The notes beneath the pieces are model-generated. The model was given only the letters and a program-made list of their open reading frames with translations. It made no database searches and was not told the origin of the DNA. A program made the position numbers and the translations under genes. A stretch of 64,000 nucleotides of DNA, from contig OZ241987.1 in assembly GCA_965204395.1 (NCBI GenBank), forward strand, positions 1,860,001 to 1,924,000, in the 5' to 3' direction. The stretch comes from Bin87 sp965204395. Its GTDB lineage: Bacteria > Chloroflexota > Dehalococcoidia > Lucifugimonadales > UBA3495. Below, one piece after another: positions 51,239-58,887 of the stretch (within the stretch, counting starts at the first letter, position 1; the number at the start of each line of letters is the position of its first letter).

Positions 51239-52027
51239 TTACTTCAGGTGTTCGTTGAAGAACGCCACGGTGCGGGCCTGCGCATCGGACGCGGCAGCCT
51301 CGTTGTAGCTGTCGCGGTCGTCGCAGTTGAAGCCGTGGCCGGCGCCGGGATACATCTTGAAGTCGTAAGACTTGCCGGCCGCGTCCAGCGCAGCCTCAAT
51401 CTGTGTCACATCGGCAGGCGTCGGGTTGCCATCCGTCTCACCAAAGTTGCCCATCAGCGGGATGCTGATGTTGGCAGTCCCGTCGATCGGGGTCACGCCG
51501 TCGCCGTACGCGGCCAGGATCGCGCCGCCGTAGTAAACGACGCCGGCGCTCAGGCCATCGCAGGAGCTGGCGGCGAGATATACCACGCGGCCGCCCATGC
51601 AGTAGCCGACGATTCCGATCTTCTGCCCGCGGGTGCGGGGATACGTGCGCTGCAGGTAGTCGATGGTGGCGTTGATGTCAGCGATGATGCCCCCGCCGGT
51701 CAGTTCGGGCATGTATGTATTGATGGCGGCGTCAAAGTCATCGGGGGTGTAACCCAAGTTGGGATTGGGGTTGCGTTCGTTCCTGTGGAACAGGGCCGGC
51801 GCGACGGCTACGTAGCCTGCCGCGGCAAACTGGTCCGCGACGCGCTGGATGTGCGGGTTGACACCAAAAGCTTCCTGGACGACGATGACGGCGGGCAGGT
51901 TGGTGCCCACGCTTGGCGGCGGAAAGCTGACATAAGCGGCCATGTCACCGCCTTCGGCAATGTTGGCCCCCGATTCGCGCTCGCCCGTGGGGTCTGGCAT
52001 TCGGATATTTTCCCAGAACGACGGCAT
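51239..52027 (-). CDS. Dienelactone hydrolase-family protein
   Basis: The protein (262 residues from ATG 52027, directly behind ggaggaggag) has the DLH catalytic triad: Cys in GYCMGGR (about 141), Asp in the following sheet and His in GAGHGFN. The Cys nucleophile distinguishes it from serine hydrolases. DLHs open dienelactones in chlorocatechol breakdown but many act on other lactones. It fits the aromatic-catabolic theme of the window. The longer frame to 52189 ignores the strong binding site. Confidence 0.92.
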   Translation of the reverse strand: MPSFWENIRMPDPTGERESGANIAEGGDMAAYVSFPPPSVGTNLPAVIVVQEAFGVNPHIQRVADQFAAAGYVAVAPALFHRNERNPNPNLGYTPDDFDAAINTYMPELTGGGIIADINATIDYLQRTYPRTRGQKIGIVGYCMGGRVVYLAASSCDGLSAGVVYYGGAILAAYGDGVTPIDGTANISIPLMGNFGETDGNPTPADVTQIEAALDAAGKSYDFKMYPGAGHGFNCDDRDSYNEAAASDAQARTVAFFNEHLK

Positions 52028-52250
52028 AGTATCTCCTCCTCCATTGGTTACGCAAAGGACGCTCGTGCGGCGTGAAGTCGGCGTTGAGTCGCCTTCCACC
52101 GTCCGTGCCTTTCGTGCGCCGGAATTGTAACAAAGGTTGACAAGCCAAACAAGCGGCGAGGTCAACGCACGATTTGACGCTGCTGCCACCTGCTTCCTGA
52201 GAACTCAACAACGCGCCCGAATTTCACCCAGTCCCGGTCCCTCCGCGCCG

Positions 52251-52853
52251 TCATTCAAGCAGGAAATCGGACACCGCCAGCGCAACGTCCGGGAACGCCA
52301 GTGGCCCGATGCGCCCCTTCGCCGTCACCACCCGTCGGCTGCGGTACGTCCCGTCCACCGGATCGGAGTGGCCCTCCACCTGACGCATCCGCAGGTTCAC
52401 GATCCACCCCTCGGGGACACCGGCGGCGGCGTACCGGGCCAACTTCACCTCCCGGTCAAACTCCAGCGAGCAGTCCGCCACCTCAACCAATAACAGCACG
52501 TCTGCCGGTGTAGGGTGTTTTACGTGGTAGTCATCGCGCAAACGCACTACCGCAATGTCCGGTTCAGGCAAACCATAGTCATCTAGCCGAACGGACTGCT
52601 GGATCCTGACCATCGCCCGGTCATACAACCTGTGAATGAGCTGGTTGCTCAACCGAGTATTTCCGTCCTCATGCGATGGTTCGATGGGCGCCTTGACGAT
52701 GACTTCGCCATTGAGCAACTCGATGCGCTCGTCCTCCGCCAAGACACCATTGTCGAGCAAGGAGCGGTATTCCTCGACCGTGAACCGACGCCTGATTGGC
52801 GTGATGTCCTCTGGAGAATCGACTACGGTAGATGTTCCCGCCACAGTCGTCAT
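52251..52853 (-). CDS. Uma2-family protein
   Basis: The 200-residue protein shows the compact Uma2 layout: FTVEEYRSLLDNGVLAEDERIELLNGEVIVKAPIEPSHE at the N terminus. Then come LPEPDIAVVR, VLLLVEVADCSLEFDREVKLARYAAAGVPEGWIVNLR with the PD-(D/E)XK-like acidic residues, and a DVALAVSDFLL end. It starts 16 nt after the DUF1015 gene, so the two are an operon. It is the most canonical of the four Uma2 copies here. Confidence 0.9.
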   Translation of the reverse strand: MTTVAGTSTVVDSPEDITPIRRRFTVEEYRSLLDNGVLAEDERIELLNGEVIVKAPIEPSHEDGNTRLSNQLIHRLYDRAMVRIQQSVRLDDYGLPEPDIAVVRLRDDYHVKHPTPADVLLLVEVADCSLEFDREVKLARYAAAGVPEGWIVNLRMRQVEGHSDPVDGTYRSRRVVTAKGRIGPLAFPDVALAVSDFLLE

Positions 52854-52869
52854 TTCCGAACCTCCCGGC

Positions 52870-54144
52870 CTAGATGCTGCCGTCCAGGCGGTTGATGACC
52901 AGGCCGGTGGGCAGCTTGGGGTAGAAGAACGTTGACTTGGGCGGCAGCCGGTTGCCCGCGCTCACGATCTGCCGGAACGGTTCCAGGGGGAAGGGTTTGA
53001 GCAGGATGGCCATCTGCTGCTCGCCCAGGTTCACCCGCTGCACGATGCCGTCGTGGTCGGGGCTGTAGTCGATGCGCTCGCCCAGCGCGTCCCCCAGCGC
53101 CGGCGCCAGCACCCGCTCCTGCAGCACCCACGCCTCGGACACGGCCAACTGACCCCAGCTTTCCCAGCCCACGCCGGCGCGCATGGTATGCAGGGTTGGC
53201 GGCGCATCGCTCCAGAACACCGCGAAGCAGTGGGCGTCCTCACCCAGCCGCGCCACCTCGACCACCGCGCCGGCCGGCGTGATGTCGGGATCCAGCGGCC
53301 TTGAGTCGAACAGCCCGTCCATCAGCGCCCGCACGTCCGACAGCTGCTCGTCGTCCATTCCGCCGGCCACGCGGTGGTAGGGCAGCAGCAGCAATCCAGG
53401 GTCGTCGAACTCCACCAGCGTCATCATCACGTAGTTACTCGCCGCGTCCCCAGACGAGCCGGCCTGGCTGCGGCTGTAGCGCAGCGCCGCCTCGTAGCGG
53501 TGGTGCCCGTCCGCCAGGAACACCGGCCGGCCGGCGAAGGTATCGGTGATGGCCGCCTGCGTCTCCCCGTCCGCGATGCGCCACAGTTCCGCGTTGCCGC
53601 CGGCCGGCGTCGTTCCGGTGGCGTCCGGCGCGTTTTCCAGCACGCCGTCAAAGATCCGTTGCAGGTCGCCCTCGGAGTCGCGGTACAGCGACATGATCGG
53701 GCTGAACTGGGCCTGGCACGCGTCCAGCAGCGCCACCCGGTCCAGCACCGCCGGCTCCCGCGTGAACTCGTGTGGCAGCACCGCGCCCGCATCGTAGTCC
53801 TCCACCAGCACGTCCGCGAACAGCCCCACGTGCTGCCGACGCCGCCCGCCGAAGTCGTAGGCGTGGCGCATCAGGTAGAAGCACGGCCCGTCTTCCTGGT
53901 GCAGCGCGCCGTCGGACAGCCACTGCCGGAAGAGCTGGGCCGCCTGCCGGTATCCCGCCTGCGGGTCCACCGGGTCGGGCTGCTCTCCGCCCTCCAGGTG
54001 CACGGCGTTGTACGGGCTGCGGCCCTGCAGTTCGGTTTTCAGTTCCGGCCCGATCATGTCGTAGGGCGGGCAGATCACGTCGGAAAGGTTGCCCACCACG
54101 CTGGGATCAAATCGGCAGCCGCGAAAGGGTTTCAAAATGGCCAT
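52870..54144 (-). CDS. DUF1015-family protein
   Basis: The 424-residue protein matches the DUF1015 family throughout: ILKPFRGCRFDP, VICPPYDMI, HEFTREPAVLDR, LADGHHRYEAALRYS and YHRVAGGMDDEQL. The family is widespread in Chloroflexota, clostridia and archaea, sometimes beside serine-metabolism genes, and a kinase-like activity has been proposed; the HxR (GHHRYE) block is the invariant motif. Cytoplasmic, no membrane helix. It is first in an operon with a Uma2 gene. Confidence 0.92.
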   Translation of the reverse strand: MAILKPFRGCRFDPSVVGNLSDVICPPYDMIGPELKTELQGRSPYNAVHLEGGEQPDPVDPQAGYRQAAQLFRQWLSDGALHQEDGPCFYLMRHAYDFGGRRRQHVGLFADVLVEDYDAGAVLPHEFTREPAVLDRVALLDACQAQFSPIMSLYRDSEGDLQRIFDGVLENAPDATGTTPAGGNAELWRIADGETQAAITDTFAGRPVFLADGHHRYEAALRYSRSQAGSSGDAASNYVMMTLVEFDDPGLLLLPYHRVAGGMDDEQLSDVRALMDGLFDSRPLDPDITPAGAVVEVARLGEDAHCFAVFWSDAPPTLHTMRAGVGWESWGQLAVSEAWVLQERVLAPALGDALGERIDYSPDHDGIVQRVNLGEQQMAILLKPFPLEPFRQIVSAGNRLPPKSTFFYPKLPTGLVINRLDGSI

Positions 54145-54232
54145 GGGTGCGATGACTCCGCGAATCGAATGGCCGCATTATACGATACGGCACACCGACC
54201 TCACGGGACACCGACCACCGGACTGCGGAGGC

Positions 54233-54404
54233 CAGGGGTATCGCGTCTTGATGAGCGACAGCGCCGCCATTGGAATTGGCAGTAACGGACGGTGAATTCA
54301 CATGGATCCGCCAAAGGCGGACATGTTCCCAGGATGAACGGGATGGACAGGATATTTTGGTTTGGGAGTTTTGTGGTTGTGGGCTGGTTTCTGGGACTTT
54401 CAGG
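54233..54404 (-). repeat. Partial copy of the family 1 element
   Basis: Read on the minus strand this is about 90 percent identical by eye to 893-1067, ending in the degraded terminal sequence caggggtatcgcgtctt. The far end (about 75 bp with the other inverted repeat) is missing, so it is a truncated, probably immobile copy. It occupies most of the gene-free 54145-54477 interval. Confidence 0.75.
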
Positions 54405-54477
54405 CAACCCGGAATGACGGTGGGGGCGCGGGTATGCCGGCTTGAGGGCATTGCTAGTGGGCGCGGGCGGGGCGTGG

Positions 54478-54810
54478 CTAGCGCGCGGGGGCTGGAAGGT
54501 CCCAGCGGAGGAATTTGTGGTAGCGGTCGCCGTCAATCCAGGGAATCAGATTGATGACGATGTCTTCAGGGTGAGGGACGTCCCCCTGGCGTCGGGCACG
54601 GTCCAGGCAGTGGCGAAGGTTACCGAAGGTGGGGAGGCGGCAGCCGGCCTTGACGAAGCGCTCGATGACTTCGGCGGGTTCGGGAGGTTGATCGGGATCC
54701 CAGCCATCGGCGACGGCTTCGGCGATGCGTCGGAGCTTGATGATGGTGAGTTCGAGGGCGAACCTGCGCTTGAGGGCGTTGATGCGGCGGCGGATTTGGG
54801 AGATGGTCAT
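54478..54810 (-). CDS. Uncharacterised 110-residue protein with a duplicated leader region
   Basis: The protein begins TISQIRRRINALKRRFALELTIIKLRRIAEAVADGW, a basic helix, and continues with a helical C-terminal half (PAEVIERFVKAGC, LRHCLDRARRQGDVPHPEDIVINLIPWIDGDRY). No known domain is seen. The start ATG at 54810 and about 200 bp upstream recur at 575-813 in opposite orientation, where the coding part is cut off after ten codons. The gene is therefore part of a dispersed unit in this genome. Confidence 0.6.
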   Translation of the reverse strand: MTISQIRRRINALKRRFALELTIIKLRRIAEAVADGWDPDQPPEPAEVIERFVKAGCRLPTFGNLRHCLDRARRQGDVPHPEDIVINLIPWIDGDRYHKFLRWDLPAPAR

Positions 54811-55020
54811 GGATTACCTCGGCGGGCGGAATTGTCATGGATGAAGGGGATGGGCAGGATTAGGGATTGGGGTGGGATGGTCGAGATTTTGGCGAAATCC
54901 CGCTCATTTCCGCTCATTTCCGGTCATTTGAGTAGGGCTAGGATTGTGATATGGGGGTAAATGGTGGCGGTTTGGGCGGGTTTGGGGGTGATATTGGTGG
55001 TTTTGGCGGGCTGATGGGGG
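54811..55020 (-). repeat. Conserved leader with clustered short direct repeats
   Basis: On the minus strand this region includes three close direct repeats of the form atgacCgga/aatgagcgga (about 54895-54925) and an extremely C-rich, G-poor composition. It is as similar to 575-790 as the short coding overlap is. It may be a regulatory leader, or part of a mobile unit. The remaining 55021-55270 is G-rich with a ccgctcgtggttcg...ccatgagcgg palindrome at 55136-55167. Confidence 0.55.
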
Positions 55021-55270
55021 GATTTGGGGGGAGCGTTTGGGGTTGGTATTGGACTGGTATGGGGTGCAGGGTCCTTCGGTTATCTGATCACCCGAGCAGC
55101 AAATACCATCCGGGATATTGGTAAGCGAACCGTCCGCTCGTGGTTCGACAGGCTCACCATGAGCGGACTACATCGGTGCGTGTGGATAATCCAATGGCCC
55201 TGCATGGGGTTGGGCGACGGGTTGGATTCGCAACTGTTCAGATTCGCTGAGCCATTTGCGCGTTCAACAT

Positions 55271-55431
55271 GTCATTCCGGCCCCCGTGTCAGGTAGGGGG
55301 CAGGCTTTGATCCGGCATTCAGGAAATCTTTACCCCGCTCACGGTTGCCGATGACCAGGGTTTTTGGATACCGGCTTTCGCCGGTATGACGGTTTGGGTT
55401 TGGGATGGTCACCTCAAACTTGAACGGTTAC
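55271..55431. repeat. Dispersed repeat, family 4
   Basis: From gtcattccggc to the end aacttgaacggttacgt this matches 58668-58799 in the same order, sharing aggaaatc, cggttgcc-like and ggataccggctttcgccggtatgacggtttgg. The inner ataccggctttcgccggtat is a perfect hairpin that also occurs inside the family 1 copies at 57603 and 63458. Ends are not cleanly defined. Confidence 0.55.
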
Positions 55432-55506
55432 GTTGGATTCGGGCTGTTGCATAGTTAAATGGTAAGGATGGGTGGAGGTTAGGGGCAAGGGGGAAGTGTC
55501 ATTGGA

Positions 55507-55650
55507 TCGGGCCTTTTCAAAGTCTCCATGCGTCCCGCTCATGGTGAGCCTGTCGAACCACGAGCGCGTCCTTCGACCCGCCACAGGCGGACCTACGGCA
55601 GCTCAGGACGAGCGGATGCAAGAAGATCACGTAACTTTGGAATGGCCCTG
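55507..55650. mobile_element. Miniature inverted-repeat element, family 2, copy 2
   Basis: The 144-bp element has terminal sequences cgggccttttcaaagt and actttggaatggccctg (13 of 17 pairing). Flanks gtcattgga (55498-55506) and gtcatcgga (55651-55659) match at 8 of 9. Its target sequence is a copy of the tract at 360-410, into which the first family 2 element also inserted a few bases away. Confidence 0.75.
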
Positions 55651-55708
55651 GTCATCGGATCAGGGTGGTTCGATGGATCGGGGTCGTTCGATGTTATCGG
55701 CGTGGGTG

Positions 55709-55793
55709 GGGGCGAGGCATGCCTCGCCCCTACAGGCTACAGGCGCCGTATCTGGCCGCGCAGGGGCGAGTCCGCCTCAGGCGGATTCGCCCC
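55709..55793. repeat. Two REP-like palindromes
   Basis: ggggcgaggcatgcctcgcccc (55709-55730) is a perfect 22-bp palindrome. A second, 55763-55793, has arms ggggcga...tcgcccc around tccgcctcaggcgga. They lie just after the methyltransferase stop, read on its strand. Confidence 0.7.
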
Positions 55794-55811
55794 TACCGTT
55801 TTGGTGATTGC

Positions 55812-57506
55812 CTACACCAGTGCGCTTTGTTGGCCCTGGCTGCGGCGACGGCGCGGGGCCTGCCGGAAGGTGGCCGGCGTGCCGCCCCTCGGGTAGGCCA
55901 CGGCGTCGCCGGCCAGCAGTTGGTCTATGGTCAGGATCTGGAGGCGCGGGTACTGGTGGTCGGGGAAGTGCTCGGGCGTGTAGATGCCGGCGGACAGGGC
56001 TTCCTGGCGCATGGGCTCCGTGGGCGGCTGCAGCGTGATGAACACGCCCAGCGTCGCCTGCTCGCGCTCCATGTCGCCCTTCAGCGTGGCGATCATGCCC
56101 CGATTCACGTGGCCGCTCTTCACCTGCGCGATGATGCGCTTGGGCCGGCCGCTGTTGTCGTCAAAGAAGTTGATGTAGCCGTCCACGCCGGCGTCCGCGC
56201 CCCGCCGCCGGTCGTTGGCTGGCCGGGCGTCCACCAGGCCCAGCGCCCACCACTCGAACTGGTAGCGGTCGTGCTCGGCCAACGCCCCCGCGCTGCCGGT
56301 ATCGGTGGGCTGCCCGACGATCTCATAGGGCCGCAGTTCGTCGCCGAAGCTGTCCCGCAGCCGGTGGCGCACCAGGGTGATGGCCAAGTGGGTGATGTCG
56401 ATGCCGATCCACCGCCGGTTGAGCCGTTCGGCGGCGACGGTGGCGGTGCCGCACCCGCAGAAGGGGTCCAGCACCACGTCGCCCTCGTTGCTGCTGGCGT
56501 TGATGATGCGCTCCAGCAGCGCCTCCGGCTTTTGCGTGGGGTATCCGAGGCGCTCGCGGGCATGGGCTCCAATCGGGGCAATGTCTGAAACCATGTCTTG
56601 GATGGGGTTGCCTGGACTCTCGTCCACATACCTTTTCCGTTGAGGGACGGAACCGCGTTCCGGCCAATGAACCCGCCCGGAGCGATCTAGGAGTTCTAGT
56701 TTTTCTTGGGTGGATAGTTCGGACAAATTAACGCTCGGAAAATCGTTGCGTAGAACGTCGTTCGGGACTGCCCAATGTCGACCCGAGTCGGTTGGATTGA
56801 CGCCGCGCCAAGGCAGTCCAGAGTCCCCGGTGCGGATCCCAGCACCAGTTAAGTCAGATAATCGATACCTTCCTCTCCCATCTTGGAAGCGGTAATACCT
56901 GTCAAGGTAGGATGAATCATATTGTTGGTACACTGGGTTCCAAACATAGTCATCAGTTGCGGAGTAAAACAAGATAGTGTCGTGTATTGGCCCCCATCGC
57001 TTGGAACTGCTATGGGAACTTGTCCTTTTCCAAACGATCTCGCTTCTGAAGTTGTGGGCGCCAAACACCGCATCCAGCAGCAATTTCAGATAGTGGCTCG
57101 CCGTCGGGTCGCAGTGCAGGTAGATGCTGCCGGTGGGTTTGAGGACGCGGTGCAGTTCGACCATGCGCTGCGCCATCATGGTCAGGTATGCCATCATGTC
57201 GTTCTCGCCCAGGAACTCATGCAGGGCGGTTAGCAGTTTGCCGACCTTGTCCGGTCCGTTCTCCACAACGGCACGGTAAGCCCTCAACAATTCCCAGCCC
57301 CAGTGCCAGGTGTCCTCGAACGCGGTGATCTGCGCCGCCGACTCCTCGCCCGAGCGTTCGCGGAACAGCACGTTGTAGGTGGCGTTGGAGTTGAACGGCG
57401 GGTCCAGGTAAATCAGGTCCACCGACTCGGCGGCGACGTGCTGGCGCAGGATGTCCAGGTTGTCGCCGAAGTAGAGGCGGTTAGGTGGTGTGTCGGTGGT
57501 GGTCAT
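55812..57506 (-). CDS. Beta-class DNA methyltransferase with C-terminal Mrr/PD-(D/E)XK-like domain
   Basis: From ATG 57506 (chosen by similarity to the paralogue at 1-144; 57524 is possible) the protein has 564 residues. Motif IV, DPPF, is at 35-38. The AdoMet motif FCGCGTATVAAERLNRRWIGID is near residue 355, giving the beta-class order. After it come about 180 residues with RRGADAGVDGYINFF and RIIAQVKSG, a PD-(D/E)XK pattern as in Mrr-type nucleases, followed by MIATLKGDMEREQATLGVFITL. This may be a single-chain restriction-modification enzyme. No separate restriction gene is adjacent. Confidence 0.9.
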   Translation of the reverse strand: MTTTDTPPNRLYFGDNLDILRQHVAAESVDLIYLDPPFNSNATYNVLFRERSGEESAAQITAFEDTWHWGWELLRAYRAVVENGPDKVGKLLTALHEFLGENDMMAYLTMMAQRMVELHRVLKPTGSIYLHCDPTASHYLKLLLDAVFGAHNFRSEIVWKRTSSHSSSKRWGPIHDTILFYSATDDYVWNPVYQQYDSSYLDRYYRFQDGRGRYRLSDLTGAGIRTGDSGLPWRGVNPTDSGRHWAVPNDVLRNDFPSVNLSELSTQEKLELLDRSGRVHWPERGSVPQRKRYVDESPGNPIQDMVSDIAPIGAHARERLGYPTQKPEALLERIINASSNEGDVVLDPFCGCGTATVAAERLNRRWIGIDITHLAITLVRHRLRDSFGDELRPYEIVGQPTDTGSAGALAEHDRYQFEWWALGLVDARPANDRRRGADAGVDGYINFFDDNSGRPKRIIAQVKSGHVNRGMIATLKGDMEREQATLGVFITLQPPTEPMRQEALSAGIYTPEHFPDHQYPRLQILTIDQLLAGDAVAYPRGGTPATFRQAPRRRRSQGQQSALV

Positions 57507-57602
57507 ATCGTTATTCATTCCCATAATCGGCTAATCGGCGTCGATATTTGCCCATGTTACACCAACGTCGCACTCCCATACCCCTCCCCCGGCGTCACCG
57601 GT

Positions 57603-57813
57603 CAGGGCAATCGCATTTCAATTGTTGTCCCTTGGATAAGGCTTTTCCGCTCACCGTCATACCGGCGAAAGCCGGTATCCAGCGCCTGAAATCGGCAGTT
57701 TCGCGACCGTTGTCTTCATCCTGCGGCCTCTGGACTCCGGCATCCGCCTATGGCGGACATCTGCGACTTTCGCCGGAGTGACGAGTCTGTAAATTCCAAA
57801 AGCGATTGCCCTG
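57603..57813. mobile_element. Miniature inverted-repeat element, family 1b, copy 1
   Basis: The 211-bp segment begins cagggcaatcgcatttcaatt and ends aaattccaaaagcgattgccctg, an inverted repeat of about 20 bp with a few mismatches. Read on the other strand it matches 63458-63642 throughout, including the ataccggctttcgccggtat hairpin. I see no target duplication. Apparent frames through it are not genes. Confidence 0.72.
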
Positions 57814-57905
57814 GTTTCGCAAATGCTTGAACGTGTTCTGCATATTAAGTGTGGTATTCTTGTCATGGTATAGTGGGCTGACTCCCTGTCACCCTGTGTG
57901 GAATC

Positions 57906-58280
57906 ATGGACAGTTGGATTCAAAGAATCTCAGCGCTCGCTCCGGTGGTTCTGCCCATCGCCGGGGCCATTATCGCTATGATGGTTTTTGTCGTGCGGCT
58001 TGATAACGACACCCGGCACCTCCAGGAAGACGTTTACAGCCTGAGAATAAGCGTGGTTGAGTTGCAAGAGGACGTGGCGGAGTTGCAAGGGGACGTGGCT
58101 AAGTTGCAAAGGGACGTGGCCAAGTTGCAAGAGGATGTGGCTAAGTTGCAAGAGGATATGGCTGAGGTCAAAGCCAATCAGCAGCGCATCCTGGACGCTT
58201 TGGAGAACATCGAAGTTGCGCTGGGCAATCACGTCCACGAACCTGATGGCACCGTACGGGTTACACTAACATCACGTTGA
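57906..58280 (+). CDS. Membrane-anchored coiled-coil protein with heptad repeats
   Basis: The 124-residue protein has an N-terminal membrane helix (about 11-30, APVVLPIAGAIIAMMVFVV). A coiled coil follows, made of exact seven-residue units (LQEDVAE, LQGDVAK, LQRDVAK, LQEDVAK, LQEDMAE; about 51-85). The DNA units (agttgcaagaggacgtggc) are near-identical, so copy number can change by slippage. It resembles many small Chloroflexota and cyanobacterial proteins of unknown role. Confidence 0.66.
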   Translation: MDSWIQRISALAPVVLPIAGAIIAMMVFVVRLDNDTRHLQEDVYSLRISVVELQEDVAELQGDVAKLQRDVAKLQEDVAKLQEDMAEVKANQQRILDALENIEVALGNHVHEPDGTVRVTLTSR

Positions 58281-58415
58281 AAATAGGCTTTGCTGGAAGG
58301 GCCCATGTGGACAGAGTCCCAGCACGGTGATAGCCTTTTCTTCCTGATCAACGCGGCATTTTGACCAGCCAACTGCGTGAACATTGTGCGTTCATTTGGA
58401 CGGAGGAAAGCCACA

Positions 58416-58682
58416 ATGGCATCGAAGCGCATTACCCGCATCTATCACGCGCGCCCCAGTTTCCTGGAAGGCATGGCGCGGGTCATGGACATAGGCGGCG
58501 CGCTGAATCAATACGATGCGGATGACCTGATGAGGATTCACCAAGCTTTGCGCGCGCGCCGGCTCGCGGGGCCGTCCGGGGTAGAGGCAGAATCCGAGGC
58601 CATCAGGAGAGTTTGGGTTGATGTCGGAGGGTGCATTGGCGATGCCATGGGCCGGCCCACCAACGCGTCATTCCGGCCTTGA
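58416..58682 (+). CDS. Uncharacterised 88-residue protein ending inside a repeat
   Basis: An ggaggaaagccaca site precedes the ATG at 58416 (ATG 58377 is in frame but unsupported). The protein is helical and basic (SKRITRIYHARPSFLEGMARVMDIGG). Its last codons (NASFRP) and stop are encoded by the start of the family 4 repeat (gtcattccggccttga), so the original C terminus was probably replaced. Family not recognised. Confidence 0.62.
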   Translation: MASKRITRIYHARPSFLEGMARVMDIGGALNQYDADDLMRIHQALRARRLAGPSGVEAESEAIRRVWVDVGGCIGDAMGRPTNASFRP

Positions 58683-58799
58683 GCCGGAATCTAGGAAATC
58701 CTGGCCTCGATCACGGTCGCCTTTGAAACGGTTTTCTGGATACCGGCTTTCGCCGGTATGACGGTTTGGGATCGTCGCCTGGAAACTGAAGGGTTACGC
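58668..58799. repeat. Dispersed repeat, family 4, second copy
   Basis: It matches 55271-55431, beginning gtcattccggcc and ending aaactgaagggttacg, with the ggataccggctttcgccggtatgacgg hairpin at its centre. It supplies the end of the preceding gene and lies 90 bp before the MFS gene. Confidence 0.6.
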
Positions 58800-58875
58800 G
58801 TCCCAATCACGTTTAACTTGTCCGCCTCTGGCGGATCCTGCCCGTCCCTGCAAAAACGCCCCGCGCTCCCGCGTG

Positions 58876-58881
58876 TATAAT
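58876..58881 (+). promoter_or_regulatory. -10 hexamer TATAAT directly before the MFS gene
   Basis: TATAAT ends 6 nt before the ATG at 58888, so transcription should begin at or beside the A of the start codon, giving a leaderless message. A clear -35 box is absent. Confidence 0.5.
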
Positions 58882-58887
58882 CGGCGG

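Noticed and set aside
57657..57923. Minus-strand frame in the family 1b element
   Set aside because: Covers hairpin repeats only; no start signal.
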